In this document: one piece after another, positions 37,735 to 49,700 of the stretch
How positions within the stretch are numbered: position 1 is the first letter of the stretch
Layout of the letters: each line of letters begins with the position of its first letter
Origin: Solen grandis
Lineage: Eukaryota; Mollusca; Bivalvia; Adapedonta; Solenidae
Reading direction: 5' to 3'
Assembly (NCBI GenBank): GCA_021229015.1
Contig: CM037789.1
Coordinates: 26,732,782 to 26,796,781 of the forward strand
Length of the DNA stretch: 64,000 nucleotides
Notes under the pieces: model-generated
Told to the model about the DNA's origin: nothing
The model's database searches: none
The model's input: the letters and a program-made list of their open reading frames with translations, nothing else
Program-made: the position numbers and the translations under genes

Positions 37735-40700
37735 CTGAAAAAGAAAACAGGAAATCCAACTTAAACCTTTCTACAACTTATCATGAAGAGAGTGGGCTAA
37801 AAAATATTCTCTGAAGCTCAATATGAGTTTATTATAAGATTAACTACTTGAAAATTAAAAATATGAATTATAATCAGGACAATTTTTACTTTTTAAGCTC
37901 TATGTCTACGGAAAACTCTATTAATGCATTTCGTAGTTTCTCAAAATTAAAAGCAAGTAACCATGGTATTAAAACTAAGATCTAAAGCATTTTCTAGATG
38001 GCCTGCAAACAAATATTCATCCTTTCACATTTTCTTTCTCAGCAAAAAATATTGCCAAATTAAGTTAAAAAGTGTGTGCTCCAAAATACCTGGTAAAAGT
38101 ATAAGGACAATTTAAGATTAAACATAATTTATCTACATGGATTTCTCCTTGAATCTGCATGGGTAAAAGTTTAAAAAAAAATGAAAATCCTAGTTTTAGC
38201 AATTTTTTATATAGTTTTATATAGAATAAGAAGTCATCTGACAATAAGAAAATCCTTAAGTTCAGGAAAATCATGAAAACTTTTACTCAAGAATCAGTAG
38301 TTACCCAAGTTAATCGCAATGAAATACACTGACCTTTGTGTTGATGACTGACACAAGTGCAGCATACACATGGGTGAATGTAGGAGAGGCTGCCTGGGCC
38401 TGGATGATCGAGCGTGCCATTAACCCCCTGAAATACAAAAATGAACTCAAAAACTAATATTCATCCATTTTCACCTGATTAATACATTTTACACTATGGC
38501 AGACAAAGGACAGAATGGTATTGAATTTCACAAATCATTTCAATTGAGATTTTCCTGGCCCGTGTTCTCAAGAAGAAAAAAAGGTACTCAAGTATGATTT
38601 TTATACTTATACTCAAACTATGCCCATTACTTTCAATAGGGATTTGAGTATGATACTCAAATTTGAGCCTGAGATCGTATTTAAGTATTTTTGAGACCAC
38701 AGGCCTGAACTCAAAATATTTAGATTTAGAACCATTTTATGTATAGATGTAGCATTGCATGTAACTAGTATACTACAAGCATGCTAAAACAAGAGGGCCA
38801 AGATGGCCCTGTGTCGCTCACCTGATTAAGATGGCTGTGTTAGGCAAAATGACAAAAAATCTGGCATCTAAAGTGTTTTTCTAACATTTGACTAAGTGGC
38901 CTACATTTTGATCCTACCTGAATTTACCTGGTGACCTAGTTTTTGACCCAACATGACCCAATTTCGAACTCATCCGAGATATCATGTAGACAAACATCCT
39001 GACCAAGTATCATGAAGATTGGGTTAAAACTGTGGCCTGTAGAGTGTTCACAAGGTTTTTCTAAGATTTGACCTGGTGACCTAGTTTTTGACCCCACATG
39101 ACCCATTTTCAAAACCCATCTGAGATATCATGTACACAAACATCCTGACCAAGTTTCATGAAGATTGGGCTAAAACTGTGGCCTCTAGAGTGTTCACAAG
39201 GTTTTTCTAAGATCTGACCCAGTGACCTAGTTTTTGACCCCACATGACCCAATTTCGTATCATCCGAGATATCATGTAGACAAACATCCTGACCAAGTTT
39301 CATGAAGATTGGGCCAAAACTGTGGCCTCTAGATTGTTCACAAGGTTTTTCTAAGATTTGACCTGGTGACCTAGAGGGCAAACAAAGTGAAATCTGGCTT
39401 TTTTCAATTTTAAAAGGGGCGTAACTCCTGACCTAAGGGTCCAATTTCAGCCATAAATCAACTTAGCCAAAATTTGATGGTTATAAACATTGTTATAAAA
39501 TTTAAAGACAATGACCTAAAAAATAAAGATGCTAGATTGCAAACAAAGTGCAATCTGACTTTTTTCGGCGTAGCTGTATAATTTCGATTTCAACTCGCAT
39601 CTTAAACCAATCAAATGTACGCTAACAGCGGTAAATAATTCTAAGCTGAATAAAAGGACTCCTGTTATTGGTTAACGCATCGTTATGGACTATAAAATTA
39701 CTGTAAACAAGTAAAAACCGGCTCCCCTTGACTCAATACGGTAATCAATCCCATTTTTTGCCATATTTTCACTATTTCCGTTACCATAGCAACCACAATT
39801 TTAGTCGAAGAACAAAAATAAAATGACGTGCATAATCTACACATTGCCATCTAGTCATATAGCAAGTTTCATCAAGTTAGCTTGCTTAGTTATCGCGGGA
39901 TCCCATTTTTGCCATATTTTCACTATTTCCATTACCATAGCAACCACAATTTTAGTCGAAGAACAAAAATAAAATGACGTGCATAATCTACACATTGCCA
40001 TCTAGTCATATAGCAAGTTTCATCAAGTTAGCTTGCTAAGTTATCGCGGGATCCCATTTTTGCCATATTTTCACTATTTCCGTTACCATAGCAACCACAA
40101 TTTTAGTCGAAGAACAAAAATAAAACGACGTCCATAATCTACACATTGCCATCTAGTCATATACCAAGTTTCATCAAGTTAGCTTGCTTAGTTATTAAGT
40201 TATCGCGGGATCCAGATTTGAGCGGACGGACAGACGGACAGGCGGAGGGCAAACCTATAGTCCCTTCCGGTGTGAACACCGGTAGGGGACTAATAAGGGG
40301 TGCAGCTTGTATATATCATTCAGCTTGGTGTTATTACTTTTCTTTTTGATGTAAACATGAAAGTGATTTCAGTAAGTTAAATACAACCCTTTTCCATCAA
40401 TTGAGGAATGCTACTTTGTGAAAATGATTTAAAACAACAAAAAAGAATCCACCGTGTTATGATATGAAACCCCTTAATTACTATGTATATTGAATTCTTC
40501 CAGCCTGCCGAGATGCTCTCATTGAAAATTAATTCGCCAAAACCAAAACAACTAATAACGCTTTTATATCATAATTGTCATATGCAATAATGATATGAAC
40601 AAATATCAAACAAGCCTATTTACAGATATAATTTTTTGTATTACCGTCTATAAATAAGTATATTTCATAGAAAAAATACTGAACTATTTCTAGAGCGTAC

Positions 40701-43700
40701 TAAATTTGTTGTGCGTCGGTCTTTCGCGCGCTTTTCCTCGGAATGTTCTAGAAGACTGGAAATCTCGTTTTTCTTTCATCCTACGCCGAATATCTTTTTA
40801 AAGATATTTCTTGTTAAATAATATAAGGGGTGTAACTCCTGACCTTATGGTCGGATATCAGCCAAAATTGAACTTGGCTGAGATTTTTTGGTTATAAACA
40901 ATGTCATTAAGTTTGAAGAATTGCTAAGAAATGAAGATGCTAGAGTGCAAACAATGTGAAATCTGGCTTTTTTGGAATTTTAAAAGGGGCATAACTCCTG
41001 ACCTAATGGTATGATATCAGCCATAATCGAACTTGGCTGAGATTTTATGGTTATTAACATTGTTATCAAGTTTGAAGATAATTGCTCATGAAATGAAGAT
41101 GCTAGAGTGCAAACAATGTGAAATCTGGCTTTTTTGAATTTTAAAAGGGGCATAACTCCTGACCTAATGGTACGATATCAGCCATAATCGAACTTGGCCG
41201 TGATTTTATGGTTATAAACATTGATATAAAGTTTGAAGATAATTGCTCATGAAATGAAGATGCTAGAGTGCAAACAATGTGAAATCTGACTTTTTTTAAT
41301 TTTAAAAGGGGCATAACTACTGCCCTAATGTTCCGATATCAGCCATAATCGAACTTGGCCGAGATTTTATGGTTATAAACATTGTTTTAAAGTTTGAAGA
41401 TAATTGCTCATAAACTGAAGATGCTAGAGTGCAAACGAACAAATTGTGGACGACGGACGGACGGACGACGGACATTCATCGATCCTAAAAGCTCATCCTG
41501 AGCACACGTGCTCAGGTGAGCTAAAAATAAAAAACATGGATTTAATTTTATTTATTGCATATTTTGATGATAAAGTGTTTATGCTTTGGGTTTGAATCCT
41601 GGCAAGGTAACTATGATTTTCCATGTGTCAGGGAGTAAGCCTTCAAGCTGGCTTCCTTTAAGTATATGCCTCTAAGTCTTTTGTGTTTTCCGCCATCTTA
41701 CACAGCTGGACATTGCTATATGAAATACTGTTGCAGTGACAGTAAACACAACAATAGAAGTGAGATTATTGAGCTGAGGCAATACTAAATTTGAAATGTT
41801 TTGTGAACATATAGACCAGCCCTGCCAAATCCCTAACAGCTGCCAGCGTTATGCTTAACTGAACACAAAGTTGGTCAAACAGGAATTCTGAGCCCGAACA
41901 ACTTATTCTGAACTGTTTATACAGGGTTACCATGCTAGTGTTTGGAGAAAAGACCCATGAACAGGTAATGAGTTGCTTGCAGACTGATCTGGTTTTATTG
42001 TGGCTTAATAAGACACTCTCCTTCACCAGTTTGTGTGCAGTTTTATAGCCTCCTATAAATCCAGTTCACTATGGGTCATTTCAAAATCACCACAATGTAC
42101 AAGACTAAATATATAGTAAAAAGTATTAAGTTTCTATATAAATGTTTAGACATTTATAGATCTCTTTCATATGGAAGTGTCAATTATTTCATGACAGCAC
42201 AAGTATTTTAAGGCTATTTGGGGAACATACCTTTAAACACTTCAATAACAACTCATAAAGACATGTTTTGCCACCCTGGCCAACAAAGAGAACCCAGATC
42301 AGGCAGGTCCTGGAAGAAGCTGTCTGATCAGGTTCTCCTCTGTTTGCTCATATAATATTGTCACTCATTTTCTACAGTCTGCATGACAAAGAAAACTCCA
42401 TTGTTTCATACACAATTTATATTTCAGTGCATTTATATTCATTATTCACAAATTTGGGCATGAATATTCATGAGGTAAAGAGTTTCAGTGGACAATGCTG
42501 TAGCTGACCAAAAATTTAACAATTAGGCAATACTTGGTTCATAATATTGTGTTATACTGACATTTTTATTATAATGGAGTTTTCAAGTTGTGGAATAGGC
42601 AAAATAGACTTAAATGAGGCATTCACACACATGGATTTTCCCAAAATGATCTTGCAGAAGGTGAAACATGCACATCAATTAACATACCTGGTCACTTCAA
42701 AACTGCACACCTCTAGCAAGATCTTAAACAACTGCCAAAGTCAGCACATTCATGATCTAGAGTTAAAATTGTGAAACCTTTTCTCTTTCCTTCAATGTGT
42801 TTTCCCTTTAACCAATACTTACTAAACAGCTGTCAGATATAAACTAGAGCTGTTCTACTTACCTCCCTAATACAGTTTTAAACTAGAGCTGTTCTACTTA
42901 CCTCCCTCATACAATTATAAACTAGAGCTGTCCTACTTACCTCCCTCATACAATTATAAACTAGGACTGTCTTACTTACTCCCTCATACAATTATAAACT
43001 AGGACTGTTCTACTTACCTCCCTCATACAATTATAAACTAGCGCTGTCCTACTTACCTCCCTCATACAATTATAAACTAAAGCTGTCCTACTTACAACCC
43101 TCACTCCCTCATACAATTATAAACTAGAGCTATTCTACTTACCTCCCTCGTACTATATTCTCCTGAAACATTTCCCGCACTATATGCTCGATGTTAGACA
43201 CATTCACTTTGTTTACTAAACCATTAATGCTTTTCTTCAGTGCCTCCCATGAAAACCGCTGGTACTCCACACTGCAAACAGAGATAATGGTTTTACAACA
43301 TGGAGCCTAGGGGCCTCCATGGCCGAGAGGGTAAAGTCGCTGACTTTAACACTCACTCAGCCCCTCACTGCGTGGGTTAGAATCCTGGCAGGGTCATTCG
43401 GATTTTCATGTGAGGAAGCCTTCCAGCTGGCTTGCGGTAGGTCGATGGTTCTACCCGGATGCTTCCGTACCTTTGGGGTCTTCCTCCACCTGTAATGAGC
43501 TGGACGTCGCTATATGACTAAAATACTGTCGAAGCAATGGTAAACTCAAATAGTCAAGTCATAGTCAGACAACATGGATCCCATTTCATGGAAAACTAGA
43601 ACTTACCACATACCCCAACAATCAACTGGGGGGGGCGCGCCAGTCACACCTAAACTATCCATATATATGTTGAACATCAAGCAAGAAATCTAATCCAAAA

Positions 43701-46700
43701 CCATTTTTAATAAATATGTTGCATCCGGGGATCAAACCAATGACCTTTCAGTTACTGGGATACCATTCTAACCATTCAAATCAAGAGGACCATTCACTGA
43801 ATTTGTAAAAGGGCAACATGCTTTTATAAATGGTGAAATACTTATATTATGATATTCTCACAGGGAAATTTAGTCTTCAACCCTTTCCCTCATAGTGGAC
43901 ACCATGAAAAGATCTATGCGAACAGCATAAAACCAGATCAGCCTGCGAGTAACTCGCAGGCTGATCAGATTTTATGCTGTTCGCTGCTCCTCAGTGGTCT
44001 GGAAATGAGGATTTTGTAATTAAATTTGGTAAGGTTTAACTGTGGTTTTCTGCAGATCAGGCTGTATGTGATACATATTGAGGGTGTCAAAATGAGTATA
44101 TATGAGGGAAAGGGTTAAGACTTATCAGAGATGGGAAGAAAAATCTGGCATAAATTTTCAAGTCTCAGAGAAAGAAATGTCTTTTATTGATAATGTCACC
44201 ACACACTGACAAAGAAATTACAAATTCTTTGGTATGCCCAAGGACTACCTTACCAGAAAAGTAAGAGGAGTGTGTGTCAATGAATGCTTGTATCTCTACT
44301 GGTCTTTTTAAGCATTTGAAAGACCATGATTATAATTCAATAATGGATGGATTACCTTAACAGAGATGTTGCAACTTACCTTGTTTTATCTGTGATGCTA
44401 GCCTGCATGGCCCGAAGCCTGGCTGGAGGGATGTAAGCACCTCCAGTTCGACCTGTCAAGACAGCAGTTCCAACCGCTGTCTCCTTGACCTTTGCCTCCG
44501 GTTTAGGCTGTGGTTCCGCCCCATCTTTCTCTTTGTTTGTGTCTTCCCTCCTGAGATGGAGAAAAGGACAGATAAAACAAGTCACAGGTGTTGCTCTCAA
44601 CACATATGTCCCCTAAAGGTGAGGAACATAATCTCAATACTACCATATACTCACTTAAAAATCTTATTTAACCTAGCTCATATACTTCTCGAGTTCTCAA
44701 AGGATCGTCTGTTAAAGCCATATTTCTACTTTCCTTTACCATAGCATTCAACATTTAGATTTATGGAAAAAAAATAGCATCATGGGAAAAAAAACAAAAA
44801 AAAACATGTGACATGCATAATCTACATTTTGCCATCAGTTTATATACCAAGTATCATCAAAATATATGTTGATCATTGGATCTAGATTCCAGGACGGATG
44901 GACAGACAGACAGACTTACAGGGCTTTTTTCAGGCTTTTGGGGAAAAAGGCCCATGCCAAATTTGGGATTTCTTTTTTTTATCAGTAAAAATGGAAAATT
45001 GGAGAAAAAATAATTGCTGAATTGTTGAATGAGTTCTTTTTGCATGTAGGTACAAACAAGGAATAATGCAGCACAATAGCATTTCTTTCATTATTCTTTG
45101 TAGACATTTAATCATGTCTAACAGTAAAAATGTGTTTGTACATACATGGGAAAACCCACTGTATTTGTTATTCCAGAGTAAGTCATGTGACGCTGTAGAT
45201 CTATCCCAAGTGTCATTGGTGTACCATTAGCTGCACTTAAAATATTAAGTGGAAAAAACAAGCCACAATTGAATGCAGCATACATGATAGTGATGACAAT
45301 CTACCATCCCACCCACCTCCACTTCACATTTAATGAAACTTGGTATATAAATATCCCTCTATAATGACTGAGGTATATTACAATAACATACAATACCTCC
45401 TCAGATTAAAAATATTGGAGATTAAAAAGGAAACATTCAGCAGCTGTTATCGTAGAATACAAGTGGCAGAGTGTAATTTACTGAATGGAAAAGTAAAACA
45501 AGGAAAAAAAGTTTTGCGACTAATCAATTTATCGGACTCTCCTCTCCCTTTCCACAGTTTTTCTGTAAAGATTGAAGGTTGGAAGATGATGATGCAGACC
45601 TCAGTTTATACATACTAGTCTGATGAATACTTAGTCCCCTACCAGTGAATAGAAAACGAAGAGCCCCCGCCCCTCTTCATGCTGCAAAATAGTCAATTAT
45701 TTGATCAATACTTTTGATAAAGCAAAAACAATAATAAATATCAAAAGTAAGGAAAACTGCTATTTTAAAGAAATTTTCTAAGTCCAAGGACCGTAATTTC
45801 AGAAAAAGTCTGGAAAACTGCTATTTTAAAGAAATATTCTAAGTCAAGGCCCGTAATTTCGTCAAAATTCAGTGGACCGGAACAAAACTCAAACTTGATC
45901 TGTAATTCATGGTGGTAGACTCACATACCAAATATAAGATCAATATCTGCAAGCATTTAGAAAAAAAGCCCAGAAAACGTGTGTGACTGACGGATGGAGT
46001 GATGGACGAAGTACAAACAGCCCCTTCTGCGATGCCGGTAGGGGACTAAAAAAAAAAAAAGGTCCATGATGGCCCTGGGATCACTCGTCTGAGAACCAGG
46101 TATGGGAAGGAAAGAAACAGGAAATATCTTATGATATTATGGAAAATGGGCTCTGCCCTCTGCCAGCCATAAATCCAATGCATATTTCTGGACAAGAAGA
46201 ATTTTCAAATTTGTACTATATACATATAAGGAAAAAAAGCCCAGAAAAAACAGGTATGGAGGCCATGTTTTTTTACCAATCCAAAAAGTTGAACAATTTT
46301 GGTAGAGAGTGACCCATGGAACATCAGAGCCAAAAGCCAAAAAACTTTGAAATTTAGCCAGTACTTTTGCACAAGAAGATTTTTCAAATTTGAACTATAT
46401 GCTATTATGCATATAAGGAAAACGGGCTCCACCCCCTGGCGGGTATGCTTTTCAACGCATCAAATAATTTGAACAATCTTGGTAGACAGTGACCTAAGGA
46501 ACATCTGTGCCACAAAACTTTGAAATCCAGCCAGTACTTTTGCACAAGAAGATTTTTCAAATTTATACTATATACATATAAGGAAAACGGGCTCTTCCCC
46601 CTGGCAGCCATGTTTTTTTACGGATCGGAATAATATGAACAATCTTGGCAGGGCTTTTTTCCGAAATTTGGGAAGGGGCCTTAGCCTTCTATTTTGGGAA

Positions 46701-49700
46701 ATTGAAATGCGATTTCGGGGCGTTTTGGGAAAAAGGTAGACTCAATTCACATGTATACACAGTAATATTCTAACAGTCTTATGAATCTTAAAGAATCAAA
46801 ACGAATTGATATAACAACTAGACAAAACAGAGCTGTCTTTGGTTCAAATCGCTGTGCTATTTAAAATTGTACTAATGTCCATAAACAATCTTCCTCCTTG
46901 GTGTCAACACCAAGACTAGCACTAGCTGCAAAAATGTTTTCGCATTCACCAGATAGAGCCAAATCTCTTAAGTTGGAGGCAGATTTTTTAACAATAGGCT
47001 CCAATATATTTTTGTGTTTATATATGCTTTAGTTGAAATGTCAAATGCACATTCATTTGGTATATTATATTTAAAAATAAATAGAAATAATAAACATGTA
47101 CATTATTATTGAAATAAAGACATAACAACTTTCTTTCACAATATTTCAAATGAAAATTAGATTAATGAAATTAGCTCTAAGTTTTACATAGAAAAGTTAA
47201 AATATTTTGTCAAATTTTAAAAATAAATCATTCAAAATAAATGGTGATATAATTATTATATAAAATACTTTAAAAAAAAATAATATCAATATGTTTAAAT
47301 ATTACATGTATAAAAGACTAATAATAAATCAAAAGTGAAATTTAAAAAAAAAAAATGAGTATGTTATGTTTTGGGGACGTTTCAATTTGGCTACGTTTTT
47401 GACTTTTTCCTTAGCAATAAGGAATTGGTTATTTATACATCAAGGTAAATAACTGATGTGTTTATGTATTGAAAACTTGGTGAACCGAACAACTGATCTT
47501 AATGTTTTAAAAAGATAAACAAGCAATAAAAATGCTTATGTATCTTCGCAAACAGCCGCCATTGACTGAGATGATTGCGCAACTTCATAACAGCTCTCTA
47601 AATAAAGGTAAAACAATAGTCGGTAGAAGGTGTGACAAATGATAGTCGTCCAATAAAATCCAAGTATTCCACATTGAGCCTTAGAATGCGTGTTGATTGG
47701 ATCATCGAACAGCAGGTGCTTTACTTTAAGTAGTATACAGTGTAGAGTGACGTATAATTTTGTGCATTACGGAAACAACTGCATTACTGTTTTTTTCTCT
47801 GTATTAATTAATATTCGCTTATAGGTTTAAGGAGAAAAATAGTTGGAACATATTGGGAATTTAATCATTAGATTTTGGGAATTCTTTTGGCCAAAATTGG
47901 GAAAAATATAGCCTTTTTACGATTGGGAAGTCACCGAAGATCGGCCTCTAATATAGAAGGAAAAAAAGCCCTGCTTGGTATAGGGTTACCCAAGGAACAT
48001 CTGTGCCGAATTATTTTGAAATATGGCCAGTAGTTTTGGAAGAGATTTTCGAACTTTTCATGTTTGTTTTTTTTCTTCCATTGCCATGGCAACCAGAGTT
48101 CTGCATGGAATCAAATTCTTTGAACAACTATGAAGGGCATCACCCAAGGAACATTTCTGTGAAGTTTCTTTAAAATTGGCCCAGTGGCTTAGGAGGAGAT
48201 GTTGTTTGAAGTAAAAGTTGACGATGGATGACATTGACCCATTTTAATAGCTCACCTTGAGCAAGTTGTGCTCAGGTGAGCTTAAAAAAACAAACTCATA
48301 ATCATAAATCTGCAATATTTCACGGATTTTCAGACAAATTTGGGATGAAAACTTAAGATTTAAAATTTCAATATGTTTTTACCCAACTTTAGGGGGAAAA
48401 TTCATGATTTGTGTTTGGTTGTTTTTTGTTGTTTTTTCTATCCAAAGAGGGGAAACATTTGTTGGCCATTGGCATGTACCCACTGTTGAAAATTTTGGGT
48501 TCAATCCCCATTTGAGGCAAGGATTTTTCCAAGACACTAAATAAGTTTAAAAATAACAGACTTTCAGCATGTTTTTCACGTCAGAAGTACTGCAAATAAT
48601 ATAAGCTTAACTATTTACTATTTTGATTAAACTGATATTACACATGAAACAGAAAGGAGATTCTGGTGTGTCTAGTATGAAAAAGAAAAAAAAAATGTTT
48701 AGTCAGCAGATTTCAAGACAGTTCAAATTTTATGTAAATTTCTGGTTACCAAAAACTCTTTCCTTTTTTTTTCTGATATCCTTTATACCAGAACTAACCC
48801 TTCTCAACAATTCCTGGTTTGGACCAGTACATTGTATCTTTAAACTTGCCCCGTATTAACAGTAACACAAAACCACTGCCACCTTATTTCTACCACAAGA
48901 CAAAATGTTTTCCTCCAGGTTACAAACCTCTTGCTTGTTTTTTCCTGATTGACAGATTCCTCTACTTGAGACTTTTTGGGATTAGAACGGCTTGTTTTTT
49001 TCCTCTCACCAGGAGAACGATGCGTGTCTTTAGCTCCAGAACTAGGTTTCTGTAAATAAAATCACCAAGGGATATTATGCTTAGCTATAGCGTAACTTGC
49101 TGTGGTTCCTAAAATGCCACATTTGTCAAGCAAACCCAGAAGATAAAAAATCAAAATTTCTATACATCATAAATACTAAACTTGAATTTAATATTAATTG
49201 AATATCATTAGAGTCTAGACTCAAACTCTGATAATCAAGAGTGTCAAATTCAACTCAACTTGGCCAGTTAAAATTTTGTGCAAGGTAAGTGAAAATTCAG
49301 AATATTTCTTTGTAATTGTATAAAAAAAAAATCCTGATATTATTATTTCAAATTTTGAAAGGGCCAGACAGGGCAAGTGATAATATTTGGTATTTTACAC
49401 CCCTGCATAATGCAATGTTAACCCTGATACAATCCTCTTCATATAATTATATAATTATTTGTATGATATAACATGTTTGACATGACGTGGGATCCTGCCC
49501 TTGACCAACATGACCCCCACATACTTACTGATGCAGTGACTGGGAAAGGAGGTAGCTCAGTGTGAAAGTCACATTTTATCAGCAAATGTCATTTACATTA
49601 CTTAAAAACAATAAATGTCACATAGATTTCTGTGATAATGCAATAATCATGCCAAATTTTACATTCAGGCCTATTTCCCCTTTTATTAGAGGCCGTTCAT

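Larger units (their letters stand above)
38788..41527 (+). mobile_element. Modular tandem-array element (Helitron/Helentron-like, nonautonomous) in a cwc22 intron
   Basis: It starts with AAGAGGGCCAAGATGGCCCT then TCGCTCACCTG, and ends with a hairpin GAGCACACGTGCTC and CAGGTGAGCTAAAA (41491-41527). Inside are about three copies of a 150-bp unit (gaccaagtttcatgaagatt type, 38930-39375) and about five copies of a 147-bp unit (ggcataactcctgacc type, 39385-39560 and 40830-41430), interrupted by an inserted element at 39566-40815. The near-terminal hairpin and array core resemble mollusc Helentron-type elements; this class assignment is inference. Confidence 0.75.
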
